The translations under genes and the position numbers were made by a program. Positions 30,151 through 41,996 of a DNA stretch of 64,000 nt are shown in pieces. The notes below the pieces were generated by a model. It had not been told where the DNA came from, searched no databases, and was given only the letters and a program-made list of their open reading frames with translations. Location of the stretch: NCBI RefSeq assembly GCF_010731895.1, contig NZ_AP022596.1, positions 5,146,001 through 5,210,000 on the forward strand, in the 5' to 3' direction. How positions within the stretch are numbered: the first letter of the stretch is position 1; each line of letters begins with the position of its first letter. Source of the DNA: Mycolicibacterium helvum. GTDB lineage: Bacteria; Actinomycetota; Actinomycetes; Mycobacteriales; Mycobacteriaceae.

Positions 30151-30839
30151 AATTCCCGTCCGCTGCAGATCCGGCGCCTGTGCTGGGTGCTGCTGTGCAT
30201 GACGGACAGACCCGCCGCACCATTGTGCAGCTGTTGGTCGAGTCGGGAGCGATCACCGCCGCCGAGATCGGGCGGCGGCTTGGCCTCTCCGCCGCCGGCG
30301 TGCGCCGGCACCTCGATGCTCTCATCGATGCCGGCGATGCCGAGGCCAACGTCGCGGCAGCCTGGCAGCAGGCCGGCCGTGGGCGGCCCGCCAAGCGCTA
30401 CCGGCTTACCTCCGCCGGGCGTGCCAAGCTCGAGCACACCTATGACGACCTGGCCTCGGCCGCGATTCGCCAGCTGCGTGAGATCGGCGGCGAGGCGGCG
30501 GTGGAGACCTTCGCCCGGCGCCGCATCGACGCGATCCTGGCGGGAGTAAAGGCCGGTCCCGACGACGTTGAATCCACTGCTGAGCGGGTGGCCGACGCGT
30601 TCACGAGGGCCGGTTATGCGGCGACGACGACGCGGGTGCGCGGTCCGCTGGCGGGCATCGAGATCTGCCAGCACCACTGCCCGGTTTCGCATGTCGCCGA
30701 GGAATTTCCGGAGCTCTGCGAGGCCGAGCAGCAGGCCATGTCGGAGGTCCTGGGCACCCACGTTCAGCGCCTGGCGACGATCGCCAACGGCGACTGCGCC
30801 TGTACCACCCACGTGCCGCTCACGCCGGCACACCGCTAG
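30147..30839 (+). CDS. sufR: Iron-sulfur sensing repressor SufR
   Basis: DeoR/ArsR-like winged-helix regulator of the suf operon (Rv1460 position), about 230 residues. The HTH is AAEIGRRLGLSAAGVRRHLD near residue 36. The cluster ligands are in CQHHCPVSHVAEEFPELC (Cys174, Cys178, Cys191 with this start), with more Cys in GDCACTTH near the end. In related proteins a 4Fe-4S cluster controls DNA binding. GTG 30147 is chosen over the longer frame to 30081, because it follows a -10-like element by 7 bases and lies in the operator; GTG 30180 is another option. sufB follows after 63 bases. Confidence 0.92.
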   Translation: MKFPSAADPAPVLGAAVHDGQTRRTIVQLLVESGAITAAEIGRRLGLSAAGVRRHLDALIDAGDAEANVAAAWQQAGRGRPAKRYRLTSAGRAKLEHTYDDLASAAIRQLREIGGEAAVETFARRRIDAILAGVKAGPDDVESTAERVADAFTRAGYAATTTRVRGPLAGIEICQHHCPVSHVAEEFPELCEAEQQAMSEVLGTHVQRLATIANGDCACTTHVPLTPAHR

Positions 30840-30902
30840 ACCAGAACCACTTCGGTGCTCAGCCCGCACCGAAGCCGCCACGAACGATTGAGGAGCGTCA
30901 CC

Positions 30903-32378
30903 ATGACACTCACACCGGAAGCCAAGCAGGCTGAGGCGCCGATGGGCGGCTTGCGCGAAGAGAATCAACCTCTGACCCAGGACGAGGCCATCGCCTCGCT
31001 GGGCAATTACGGCTATGGCTGGTCCGACTCCGATGTCGCGGGTGCCAGTGCCCAGCGGGGTCTGTCCGAAGCGGTGGTGCGCGACATCTCGGCCAAGAAG
31101 AGCGAACCGCAGTGGATGCTGGACATGCGGCTCAAAGCGCTGCGCACGTTCGACAAGAAGCCGATGCCGAACTGGGGATCGAATCTCGAAGGCATCTTCT
31201 TCGACAACATCAAGTACTTCGTGCGCTCCAGCGAGAAGCAGGCTGCGACATGGGACGACCTGCCGGCTGATATCAAGAACACCTACGACCGGCTCGGTAT
31301 CCCGGAGGCGGAGAAGCAGCGCCTGGTGTCGGGGGTGGCCGCACAGTACGAGTCCGAGGTGGTCTACCACTCCATTCGCGAGGACCTGGAGGCCCAGGGC
31401 GTCATCTTCCTGGACACCGACTCGGGTCTGCGGGAACATCCGGAGCTGTTCAAGCAGTACTTCGGCACCGTGATCCCGGCCGGTGACAACAAGTTCTCCG
31501 CGCTCAACACCGCGGTGTGGTCGGGCGGTTCGTTCATCTACGTGCCCAAGGGTGTGCACGTCGACATCCCGCTGCAGGCCTACTTCCGGATCAACACGGA
31601 GAACATGGGCCAGTTCGAGCGCACACTGATCATCGTCGACGAAGACGCCTACGTGCACTACGTCGAGGGCTGTACCGCGCCGATCTACAAGAGCGACTCG
31701 CTGCACTCCGCGGTGGTGGAGATCATCGTGAAGCCCAGGGGCCGTTGCCGATACACGACCATCCAGAACTGGTCGAACAACGTCTACAACCTGGTCACCA
31801 AGCGCGCCAGGGCCGAGGCCGGCGCCACCATGGAGTGGGTCGACGGCAATATCGGCTCGAAGGTGACCATGAAGTACCCGGCGGTGTGGATGACCGGTGA
31901 GCACGCCAAGGGCGAGGTGCTCTCGGTGGCGTTCGCCGGCGAAGGCCAGCACCAGGACACCGGCGCGAAGATGCTGCACCTGGCGCCGAACACGTCGAGC
32001 AATATCGTGTCGAAGTCGGTGGCCCGCGGTGGCGGCCGCGCGTCCTACCGCGGCCTGGTTCAGATCAACAAGGGCGCACACGGATCGCGGTCGAGCGTGA
32101 AATGCGATGCGCTGCTCGTTGATTCGATCAGCCGCAGCGACACCTACCCCTACGTCGACATCCGCGAGGACGACGTCACGATGGGGCATGAGGCCACCGT
32201 GTCCAAGGTCAGCGCCGATCAGCTGTTCTATCTGATGAGTCGCGGCATGACCGAGGACGAGGCGATGGCCATGGTGGTGCGTGGCTTCGTCGAGCCGATC
32301 GCCAAGGAACTGCCGATGGAGTACGCCCTCGAGCTCAACCGGCTGATCGAGCTGCAGATGGAAGGTGCAGTCGGCTGA
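30903..32378 (+). CDS. sufB: Fe-S cluster assembly protein SufB
   Basis: Scaffold subunit of the SufBCD complex that builds Fe-S clusters. It has 491 residues with the usual landmarks [16 protein letters not shown] near residue 200 and [18 protein letters not shown] near 255. The C-terminal region ends [15 protein letters not shown]. Unlike M. tuberculosis SufB (846 residues), it has no intein. It starts at ATG 30903 with AGGAG seven bases upstream. Its stop shares one base with the sufD start (TGATG). Confidence 0.97.
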   Translation: MTLTPEAKQAEAPMGGLREENQPLTQDEAIASLGNYGYGWSDSDVAGASAQRGLSEAVVRDISAKKSEPQWMLDMRLKALRTFDKKPMPNWGSNLEGIFFDNIKYFVRSSEKQAATWDDLPADIKNTYDRLGIPEAEKQRLVSGVAAQYESEVVYHSIREDLEAQGVIFLDTDSGLREHPELFKQYFGTVIPAGDNKFSALNTAVWSGGSFIYVPKGVHVDIPLQAYFRINTENMGQFERTLIIVDEDAYVHYVEGCTAPIYKSDSLHSAVVEIIVKPRGRCRYTTIQNWSNNVYNLVTKRARAEAGATMEWVDGNIGSKVTMKYPAVWMTGEHAKGEVLSVAFAGEGQHQDTGAKMLHLAPNTSSNIVSKSVARGGGRASYRGLVQINKGAHGSRSSVKCDALLVDSISRSDTYPYVDIREDDVTMGHEATVSKVSADQLFYLMSRGMTEDEAMAMVVRGFVEPIAKELPMEYALELNRLIELQMEGAVG

Positions 32379-33582
32379 TGGCTCAGAATCTCAATCTCAC
32401 TGAAGCTGCCGAAGGGATCATCAAGAACAAGGGCGAGCAATTCAGCTCGTTCGATGTCGATGCCTTCGAGGTGCCCGGCGGCCGCGACGAGCTATGGCGG
32501 TTCACTCCGCTCAAGCGATTACGCGGCCTGCACGACGGCTCGGCGCCGGCCACCGGCACCGCCCAGATCAGCGTCACCGAGCGACCCGGCGTGACGGTGG
32601 AGACCGTCCACCGTGGCGACGAACGACTCGGTCAGGGTGGGGTGCCCGCCGATCGTGTTGCCGCGCAGGCTTTCTCGTCCTTCAATGAGGCGACGATCGT
32701 CACTGTGGCTCGCAACACCGAGGTGGCCGAGCCCATCGAGATCGTCGTCACCGGGCCCGGCGAGGGTGCGGTCGCCTACGGTCACCTGCAGATCCGAGTC
32801 GAGGAACTGTCGCGGGCCACCGTCGTCGTCGACCTTCGTGGCAGCGGAACCTACGCGGACAACGTCGAGATCATCGTGGGTGATGCGGCGGGCGTCGGCG
32901 TCATCTGGATCGCCGACTGGGCCGACGACATGGTGCACGTGAGTTCGCATCACGCCAAGCTCGGCAAGGACGCCGTGCTCGGGCATGTCGCGGTGACGCT
33001 CGGCGGCGACGTCGTCCGCACCTCTGCGACCGTGCGGTTCACCGCGCCGGGCGGCGACGCGCAAATGCTCGGTACCTACTTCGCCGACGACGGCCAGCAC
33101 TTCGAGTCGCGGCTGCTGGTGGACCACGCACAGCCCAACTGCAAGTCCGACGTGCTGTACAAGGGTGCGTTGCAAGGCGATCCGGATTCCGCCAAGCCCG
33201 ATGCGCACACCGTGTGGATCGGTGACGTGTTGATCCGCGCCGAGGCCACCGGGACCGACACCTTCGAGGTCAACCGCAACCTGGTGCTGACCGACGGCGC
33301 CCGCGCCGACTCGGTGCCGAATCTCGAGATCGAAACCGGCGAGATCCTCGGCGCCGGACATGCCAGTGCCACCGGACGTTTCGACGACGAGCAGCTCTTT
33401 TACCTGCAAGCCCGTGGCATCCCGGAAGAACAGGCCCGCCGGCTGGTGGTGCGTGCGTTCTTCGGGGAGATCATCGCCAAGATCGCCGTCCCCGCCGTCC
33501 GGGACCGCCTCACCGAAGCCATCGAACGAGAATTGGCCATCACGACTGTGTCCAATTCAAAAGACCAGAAAGCCACACAGCC

Positions 33583-33586
<4 letters not shown>
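32378..33586 (+). CDS. sufD: Fe-S cluster assembly protein SufD
   Basis: SufB paralogue and partner in the SufBC2D scaffold. The 402-residue protein has a beta-helix core and C-terminal features such as GAGHASATGRFDDEQLFYLQARGIPEEQARRLVV, with the conserved His. The start ATG 32378 overlaps the sufB stop by one base, and its stop overlaps sufC as ATGA, giving strict coupling. Identity is supported by order and sequence. Confidence 0.96.
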
Positions 33587-36044
<2,458 letters not shown>

Positions 36045-36048
<4 letters not shown>

Positions 36049-36395
36049 GCGAAACAACAATTCCCCCCAGCGAGGAGTTCATGGCGGACCTAGAGGAGGC
36101 AATGCGTGACGTCGTCGATCCCGAACTCGGCATCAACGTCGTCGACCTCGGGCTGGTGTATGGCCTGAACGTCGAAGACGCCGAGGGCTCGAAGGTCGCC
36201 CTCGTCGACATGACGTTGACGTCGGCCGCCTGTCCGCTCACCGATGTGATCGAGGACCAGACGCGCACCGCGCTCGTCGGCGCCGGGCTCGTCAACGAGA
36301 TCAAGATCAACTGGGTGTGGAACCCACCGTGGGGACCCGACAAGATCACCGAAGACGGCCGCGAACAACTGCGCGCTCTCGGCTTCACGGTCTAG
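36045..36395 (+). CDS. sufT: SufT/MIP18-family (DUF59) Fe-S maturation protein
   Basis: 116-residue protein of the MIP18 type (Rv1466 position) that helps Fe-S protein maturation. Conserved features are VVDPELGINVVDLGLVYGL near residue 25 and the reactive Cys in LTSAACPLTDVI near 63. It starts at GTG 36045, overlapping sufU. It is the last recognised suf gene; an unknown membrane-protein gene follows after 9 bases. Confidence 0.93.
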
Positions 36396-36404
36396 CCTCG
36401 CAGA

Positions 36405-36974
36405 ATGCTCACCGTCCCCGCCTTCGTCTGGCGGGGCAGTGCGCTTGCCCGGGCGGTGATAGTCGGCCTTGGCGGCGGTGTCTTCCTCGGCTTGCTGGCT
36501 TGGCTGGACTCAGGATTGTGGTTCGCCGCTCTGATCGTGCTGGTCGTCATGACCTTGTTCTCCGGCGCGTGGCTGGGCCGGCGGATGGTGCGCTATTGGC
36601 CGGGCGCTTCGGCACTGACCGGCGAGCAACGCGAGCGGGTCGCCGGCGTGACCCACTGGGGCGGGCGCATTGGCGATCCGGCGCTGGCGCAGCCGGTGGT
36701 CGACTTCGCCGACGGGATGCACAAGGCCGCCGAGAGCGGCCGTCCGTTTCGCTGGGTGGTACCGCTGGTCCTTGCCGTCGCAGTAGTGGTCGCCGTCTGG
36801 GACTCGGCGTTCGGATCGACACGCGAGATGGTCGCGTCGCTGCTGTATCTCGTACTGCTGGCATTTGAACTGTTCTGGTGGCCGGGCCGGCGAGACCGAT
36901 TGCTGGTCAACGCCGATCGCGCCAAAGAGCGGGCGCTGGGGCTCATCGAAAGCGCACAGGGGAAGGCGCAGTGA
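36405..36974 (+). CDS. Unknown membrane protein attached to suf operon
   Basis: 189-residue protein, not recognised. It has two helices near the N-terminus (about residues 17-34 and 38-57), a soluble stretch GRRMVRYWPGASALTGEQRERV and on, then two helices near 113-130 and 138-155. The C-terminal tail is charged (DRAKERALGLIESAQGK). It starts at ATG 36405, nine bases after sufT, and overlaps the next gene as GTGA, so it is probably part of the suf transcript. No relative is known in the M. tuberculosis locus. Confidence 0.75.
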   Translation: MLTVPAFVWRGSALARAVIVGLGGGVFLGLLAWLDSGLWFAALIVLVVMTLFSGAWLGRRMVRYWPGASALTGEQRERVAGVTHWGGRIGDPALAQPVVDFADGMHKAAESGRPFRWVVPLVLAVAVVVAVWDSAFGSTREMVASLLYLVLLAFELFWWPGRRDRLLVNADRAKERALGLIESAQGKAQ

Positions 36975-37609
36975 CCGTACCGGCCGTCGTTGTGGCGACC
37001 CGCCGGCAGTTGCACGGCATCGCTGAGAGCTTCATAGCCGGGCCGCAGTACCGTGCGACGGGAACGATCCGGCTGGCGGTGCGCCAGGATGGCTTCAGCG
37101 CCACCACGCTGGCGATAGCGGTGCACGGGACCACGCTGGTATGGCCGGGCGGTAGCACTGTGCTCGCGGGTCCGGTCAGTGCAGTGGCTCAGGCCAGCGG
37201 ACTCGACATCGGGCCGCCGGCCGGGGTGTACGAGTCGGTCGCGGCATTGGGCCCAGGCATCGTCCTGCACCTGGACGCTGATGCCGCCGATGCCATCTAC
37301 CGCAGCCTCTACGCCGGTGGGTTTGCCATCAATGCGGTTCTCCCAGAAGGCCATCCGGTGTTGTGGCCCGAGCACCTCGACGTCGCGGCCACGGCCGACG
37401 AGGTCAACTACGGAGTCTCGGCCGGTGACGACTTCCACGAACTGCCCTACGCCTACGTCGGGCCGTGGGACTTCGCGACCTCGCCGCGCACCGGGCCGCT
37501 GTGGAACGCGCCGTTCGGCGCGGTGCGCGATCTCGATCTCACCGCCGACGTCGACACCCTGGCCGCCGACGTCACCGACTTCTTTCGTCGGGTTCAAGAA
37601 ACTCTGTAG
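36971..37609 (+). CDS. Unknown soluble protein coupled to suf operon
   Basis: 212-residue protein without signal peptide or membrane helix. The N-terminus reads VTVPAVVVATRRQLHGIAES, followed by FIAGPQYRATGTIRL. I recall similar hypothetical proteins in actinobacteria but no function. Acidic, with no Cys cluster, so not an obvious Fe-S carrier. The start GTG 36971 overlaps the preceding stop by four bases, which indicates translation with the membrane protein. The downstream gap carries a perfect hairpin. Confidence 0.75.
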   Translation: MTVPAVVVATRRQLHGIAESFIAGPQYRATGTIRLAVRQDGFSATTLAIAVHGTTLVWPGGSTVLAGPVSAVAQASGLDIGPPAGVYESVAALGPGIVLHLDADAADAIYRSLYAGGFAINAVLPEGHPVLWPEHLDVAATADEVNYGVSAGDDFHELPYAYVGPWDFATSPRTGPLWNAPFGAVRDLDLTADVDTLAADVTDFFRRVQETL

Positions 37610-37625
37610 ACCCCGCGGAAACAAC

Positions 37626-37642
37626 ACACCGCTCAGCGGTGT
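37626..37642. terminator. Perfect 8-base inverted repeat after suf-linked genes
   Basis: ACACCGCT-C-AGCGGTGT lies in the 44-base gap between 37609 and the flavoenzyme start 37654. There is no following U tract. It could be a mycobacterial-type terminator, an RNA hairpin before the next gene, or an operator; the sequence alone does not decide. Confidence 0.4.
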
Positions 37643-37653
37643 TGCAGCCCGTC

Positions 37654-38805
37654 ATGGATGATGCACGCGTGCAGGAGTTGTTCGCCCCGCTGAGCGTGGG
37701 ATCGCTGACCGTGCGCAACCGGTTCGCGATGGCGCCGATGACCCGGGCCGCGTCACCAGACGGCATCCCGGGACCGGATGTCGCCGCCTATTACGCGCGC
37801 CGCGCCGCGGGCGGTACCGCGCTTGTCATCACCGAGGGCATTCGGATCCCGCATCCGGCCGCCGGCTGGCCGGACCGCATCCCGAACCTCGACGGCGAGG
37901 ACGTGCTCGCGGGCTGGCGCGCGGTCACCGACGCTGTCCATGCCGAGGGTGGCGCCATCGCCGCCCAGCTGTGGCATCAGGGCGCCGCGCGCGGCGTGCA
38001 CGACGGTGACCGCCCCGATGAGGTGCCGGTCAGCCCATCGGGAGTCGACCTCACGGGCAGCGCGATCGGGCGAGCATTGAGCATCGACGAGCTGCCCCAG
38101 CTCGCTTCGGCCTATGCCCGCGCCGCCGTCAACGCCCGTGCCGCCGGCTTCGATGCCGTCGAGATCCACGGCGCCCACGGCTACCTGCTGGATCAATTCC
38201 TCTGGGAGCAAACCAATCACCGCACCGACGGTTACGGCGGCTCGCTGGTGGCCCGCACCCGGTTCCCGGCCGAGGTCGTGGCGGCGGTGCGCGCGGCAGT
38301 GGGCCCCGGCTTCCCGATCATCTACCGCTTCTCGCAGTGGAAGATGAACCGCTACGACGCCCAGCTGGTCGGCAGCGCGAGCGAGCTCGAGCAATTGCTG
38401 GCTCCGCTGGTCGAGGCCGGCGTGGACGTGCTGCACCCGTCGACGCGGCGGCACTACCTGCCCGGCTTCCCCAGTGAGGACCCGCGATTGAGCCTGGCCG
38501 GTTGGACGAAGAAGATGACCGGACTGCCCGTCATCGCCGTCGGGTCAGTGGGTCTGGAGACCGAGTTCAACCCCGGTGGGCAGGAGCGAAGCGACTCGGG
38601 GACAGGCCGAGGTGCGGGCAGCGGACCGATTCCGCCGTCGTCGATCGACCGGCTGCTCGACCAATTCGAGGCCGGTGAATTCGACATCGTCGCGATCGGC
38701 CGAGCGCTGCTCGCCGATCCCGCCTGGGTGAACCGGGTGCGCGACGGGGAGCTCGACGGGTTCGGCGGTTTCGATGCGGCCAGCGCACTCGGCCGTCTGT
38801 ACTAG
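37654..38805 (+). CDS. Old Yellow Enzyme family NADH:flavin oxidoreductase
   Basis: 383-residue FMN TIM-barrel enzyme that reduces activated alkenes or related compounds. Motifs are NRFAMAPMTRAASPDG near residue 24, AAQLWHQG near 105, GFDAVEIHGAHGYLLDQF near 165 (His and catalytic region), and FDIVAIGRALLADPAW near 345 for phosphate binding. The start is ATG 37654; the frame upstream belongs to another gene. Near residue 310 is an odd low-complexity stretch (FNPGGQERSDSGTGRGAGSG). trxA follows after 44 bases. The substrate is unknown. Confidence 0.9.
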   Translation: MDDARVQELFAPLSVGSLTVRNRFAMAPMTRAASPDGIPGPDVAAYYARRAAGGTALVITEGIRIPHPAAGWPDRIPNLDGEDVLAGWRAVTDAVHAEGGAIAAQLWHQGAARGVHDGDRPDEVPVSPSGVDLTGSAIGRALSIDELPQLASAYARAAVNARAAGFDAVEIHGAHGYLLDQFLWEQTNHRTDGYGGSLVARTRFPAEVVAAVRAAVGPGFPIIYRFSQWKMNRYDAQLVGSASELEQLLAPLVEAGVDVLHPSTRRHYLPGFPSEDPRLSLAGWTKKMTGLPVIAVGSVGLETEFNPGGQERSDSGTGRGAGSGPIPPSSIDRLLDQFEAGEFDIVAIGRALLADPAWVNRVRDGELDGFGGFDAASALGRLY

Positions 38806-38849
38806 CTTCTACAGGGAACACTCAGCGGAATCCGGACGTTAGGACTGAC

Positions 38850-39209
38850 GTGGCTACTCAAGACCTCACCGCGCAGAACTTCAACGACACCATCACCGGC
38901 AACGACATCGTGCTGGTGGACTTCTGGGCGTCGTGGTGCGGACCGTGTCGCGCGTTCGCGCCGACCTTCTCGGCGTCCTCGGAGAAGCACCCTGATGTGG
39001 TCTACGCCAAGGTCGACACCGAGGCCGAGCAGGAGCTGGCGGCCGCCGCCGAGATCCGTTCAATCCCGACGCTGATGGCGTTCAAGAAGGGCAAGCTGAT
39101 CTTCAACCAGGCCGGTGCGCTGCCGCCCGCCGCGTTGGAGGACCTCATCTCGCAGGTCAAGGAATTCGACGTCGACGCGGCCGCCGCGTCTCAGTCTCAA
39201 GACACATAA
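38850..39209 (+). CDS. trxA: Thioredoxin
   Basis: 119-residue thioredoxin in the place of M. tuberculosis TrxA (Rv1470). The active site is DFWASWCGPCRAFAPTF (Cys-Gly-Pro-Cys near residue 32). The cis-Pro follows in IRSIPTLMAFKKGK near 71. It starts at GTG 38850 (VATQDLTAQNF). No thioredoxin reductase gene is adjacent, unlike the trxA-trxB1 pair in M. tuberculosis. It reduces protein disulfides in the cytoplasm. Confidence 0.94.
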   Translation: MATQDLTAQNFNDTITGNDIVLVDFWASWCGPCRAFAPTFSASSEKHPDVVYAKVDTEAEQELAAAAEIRSIPTLMAFKKGKLIFNQAGALPPAALEDLISQVKEFDVDAAAASQSQDT

Positions 39210-39227
39210 GACCGAGCACGGGTTACC

Positions 39228-40058
39228 GTGCAACCCGTGATTCGTGACTCTGGTTTCGTCCTCGTCGAAAACCCCCAGCCAAACGTCGCTCTGGTGACCC
39301 TGAACCGGCCCGAGCGGATGAACTCCATGGCCTTCGACATCATGGTGCCGCTCAAGGAAGTTCTCACCGAACTCAGCTACGACAACTCCGTGCGCGCGGT
39401 GGTGCTGACCGGGGCCGGGCGCGGCTTCTCGTCGGGCGCCGACCACAAGTCCGCCGGTTCGGTACCGCACGTCGCGGGGCTGACCCGGCCAACCTACGGA
39501 CTGCGGTCCATGGAGCTGCTCGACGATGTGATCCTCGCCATGCGGCGCCTGCACCAACCGATCATCGCCGCGGTCAACGGCGCGGCCATCGGCGGCGGGC
39601 TGTGTCTGGCGCTGGCTGCCGACATCCGAGTGGCCGCCAGCGGCGCGTACTTCCGAGCCGCCGGAATCAACAACGGGTTGACGGCCAGCGAGCTGGGCCT
39701 GAGCTATCTGCTGCCGCGGGCAATCGGGTCGTCGCGGGCATTCGAGATCATGCTGACCGGCCGCGACGTCGATGCGCAGGAGGCCGAACGGATCGGCCTG
39801 GTGTCTCGGCAGGTGTCCGAAGAGGACTTGCTGCCAGCCTGCCTCGAGATCGCCACCCGCATCGCGGCGTTCTCCCGCCCGGGCACCGAGTTGACCAAGC
39901 GGACGCTATGGAGTGGACTAGACGCCGGTAGCCTGGAAGGGCATATGCAGGCCGAAGGCCTCGGGCAACTCTATGTGCGCCTGCTCACCGCCAACTTCGA
40001 AGAGGCGGTCGCTGCGCGCGCCGAGGACCGTGCCCCGGTCTTCACCGACGAGAAGTAA
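39228..40058 (+). CDS. echA12: Enoyl-CoA hydratase/isomerase (EchA12-like)
   Basis: 276-residue crotonase-family protein in the place of Rv1472. The oxyanion-hole segments are GRGFSSGADHKSAG near residue 68 and AAVNGAAIGGGLCLALAADIR near 115. One catalytic Glu position appears replaced (ELGLSYLLPRAIG), so a different crotonase reaction is possible. The start GTG 39228 lies 18 bases after trxA; GTG 39237 is possible. The exact acyl-CoA substrate is not clear. Confidence 0.9.
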   Translation: MQPVIRDSGFVLVENPQPNVALVTLNRPERMNSMAFDIMVPLKEVLTELSYDNSVRAVVLTGAGRGFSSGADHKSAGSVPHVAGLTRPTYGLRSMELLDDVILAMRRLHQPIIAAVNGAAIGGGLCLALAADIRVAASGAYFRAAGINNGLTASELGLSYLLPRAIGSSRAFEIMLTGRDVDAQEAERIGLVSRQVSEEDLLPACLEIATRIAAFSRPGTELTKRTLWSGLDAGSLEGHMQAEGLGQLYVRLLTANFEEAVAARAEDRAPVFTDEK

Positions 40059-40082
40059 TCATCGTGAGCAAGGAGCAGTGTC

Positions 40083-41711
40083 GTGATCACCGCAACGGAC
40101 CTCGAGGTCCGCGCCGGCGCGCGCACGCTGCTGTCCGCTGAAGGACCCGCGCTGCGGATCCAGCCCGGCGACCGGATCGGCCTCGTCGGGCGCAATGGTG
40201 CGGGGAAGACCACCACCATGCGCATCCTCGCCGGTGAGGGTGAGCCATACGCGGGCTCTATCGCCCGTACCGGTGAGATCGGCTACCTGCCACAGGATCC
40301 GCGCGAAGGTGACCTCGACATGCTGGCGCGCGACCGGGTGCTCTCGGCGCGCGGCCTCGACACGCTGCTGGCCGATCTGGAAAAGCAGCAGGCGTTGATG
40401 GCCGAGGTGGTCGACGAGGCCGCGCGCGACAAAGCGGTGCGGCGCTACGGCGTCCTCGAGGAGCGGTTCGCCGCGCTCGGTGGATATGCCGCCGAGAGTG
40501 AGGCCGGCCGTATCTGCGCGAGTCTGGGCCTGCCGGAACGGGTTCTGACCCAGCCGTTGCGGACGTTGTCCGGCGGGCAGCGCAGGCGTGTCGAGCTATC
40601 CCGCATCCTGTTCGCCGCTTCCGATACTGGTTCTGGATCGGCGACCACGCTGTTGCTCGACGAGCCGACCAACCACCTCGACGCCGACTCCATCGGCTGG
40701 CTACGCGCCTTCCTGCAGAATCACACTGGTGGACTCGTGGTTATCAGCCACAACGTCGAACTCCTCGCCGATGTGGTCAACCGGGTGTGGTTCCTCGACG
40801 CGGTGCGCGGGGAGGCCGACGTCTACAACATGGGTTGGCAGAAGTACCTCGACGCCCGCGCGACCGACGAGCAGCGCCGCCGCCGTGAGCGCGCCAACGC
40901 CGAGAAGAAGGCCTCCGCGCTTCGCACCCAGGCGGCCAAGATGGGTGCCAAAGCCACCAAAGCTGTTGCTGCACAGAACATGCTGCGCCGGGCCGAGCGG
41001 ATGATCTCCGAACTCGATGACGAGCGGGTTGCCGACAAGGTGGCCAAGATCAGGTTCCCCACTCCGGCGGTCTGCGGGCGGACGCCGTTGGTTGCCAAGG
41101 GGTTGACCAAGACCTACGGCTCGCTGGAGATTTTCACTGGCGTCGATCTCGCGATCGACAAGGGCTCGCGCGTCGTCGTGCTCGGTCTCAACGGTGCGGG
41201 CAAGACCACGCTGCTCCGAATCCTCGCGGGAGTGGAAAAGGCCGACGCCGGCGCAGTCGAACCGGGCCACGGGCTCAAGCTCGGCTATTTCGCACAGGAG
41301 CATGACACCATCGACGGTAGTGCTTCGGTGTGGGAGAACATCCGCCATGCGGCGCCTGACACCGGCGAGCAGGAGTTGCGGAGCCTGCTCGGCGCTTTCA
41401 TGTTCAGCGGCCCACAGCTCGACCAGCCTGCCGGCACCCTGTCCGGCGGTGAGAAGACCCGGCTTGCTCTCGCGGGTTTGGTGGCTTCGACGGCCAACGT
41501 GCTGCTGCTCGACGAGCCGACCAACAACCTTGACCCCGCCTCGCGTGAACAGGTTCTCGACGCGCTTCGCAGTTACCAGGGGGCGGTGGTACTGGTGACT
41601 CACGACCCAGGCGCCGCCGAAGCACTCGACCCACAGCGAGTTGTCCTGCTTCCGGACGGCACCGAGGATTTCTGGTCCGACGAGTATCGGGACCTCATCG
41701 AACTCGCCTGA
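40083..41711 (+). CDS. ABC-F family ATP-binding protein
   Basis: 542-residue protein with two ABC ATPase cassettes and no membrane part, in the place of Rv1473. Walker A motifs are LVGRNGAGKTTTMRIL (near residue 36) and VVLGLNGAGKTTLLRIL (near 368). Signatures are LSGGQRRRVELSRILF and LSGGEKTRLALAGL, with Walker B LLLDEPTNHLD and LLLDEPTNNLD. The Arg/Lys-rich linker (near 255-310) is typical. ABC-F proteins act on the ribosome, in translation control or antibiotic protection. The start is GTG 40083 with AAGGAG upstream. Confidence 0.93.
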   Translation: MITATDLEVRAGARTLLSAEGPALRIQPGDRIGLVGRNGAGKTTTMRILAGEGEPYAGSIARTGEIGYLPQDPREGDLDMLARDRVLSARGLDTLLADLEKQQALMAEVVDEAARDKAVRRYGVLEERFAALGGYAAESEAGRICASLGLPERVLTQPLRTLSGGQRRRVELSRILFAASDTGSGSATTLLLDEPTNHLDADSIGWLRAFLQNHTGGLVVISHNVELLADVVNRVWFLDAVRGEADVYNMGWQKYLDARATDEQRRRRERANAEKKASALRTQAAKMGAKATKAVAAQNMLRRAERMISELDDERVADKVAKIRFPTPAVCGRTPLVAKGLTKTYGSLEIFTGVDLAIDKGSRVVVLGLNGAGKTTLLRILAGVEKADAGAVEPGHGLKLGYFAQEHDTIDGSASVWENIRHAAPDTGEQELRSLLGAFMFSGPQLDQPAGTLSGGEKTRLALAGLVASTANVLLLDEPTNNLDPASREQVLDALRSYQGAVVLVTHDPGAAEALDPQRVVLLPDGTEDFWSDEYRDLIELA

Positions 41712-41807
41712 CAACTGGCATAGACCATTTCGGTGATTCCGGCCAAACCGCGCAGATGCGCTCCTACGCTGTGGGTTGTCGGCGCGGATCGACCGGGGAG
41801 GGTCATC

Positions 41808-41996
41808 ATGAGGAAGCCAAACGAAGCTCATGATCAGTTGGTCAATAACCTGCGGAACGCCTACGAGGGCGGCGCGAGTATTCGCACCCTAGTGGCGTCG
41901 ACGGGCCGCTCCTACGGCTCGATCCACGCGTTGTTGCGCGAGTCGGGAACCACGATGCGCAGCCGCGGTGGCCCCAACCACGTCACCCGCCGCTAA
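41808..41996 (+). CDS. Small helix-turn-helix protein (Rv1473A-like)
   Basis: 62-residue basic protein starting MRKPNEAHDQLVNNLRNAYE. The part GGASIRTLVASTGRSYGSIHALL has the form of a resolvase-like HTH that binds DNA. ATG 41808 is chosen because GGGGAGGG lies just upstream. It lies about 100 bases after the ABC-F gene, with a possible promoter hexamer TACGCT near 41764. Its end overlaps the converging acnR by four bases. Targets are unknown. Confidence 0.8.
   Translation: MRKPNEAHDQLVNNLRNAYEGGASIRTLVASTGRSYGSIHALLRESGTTMRSRGGPNHVTRR

Noticed and set aside
30111..32189. Minus-strand frame of 692 codons opposite sufR and sufB
   Set aside because: Shadow of the strongly biased sufB codons; composition is low complexity and no domain is visible.
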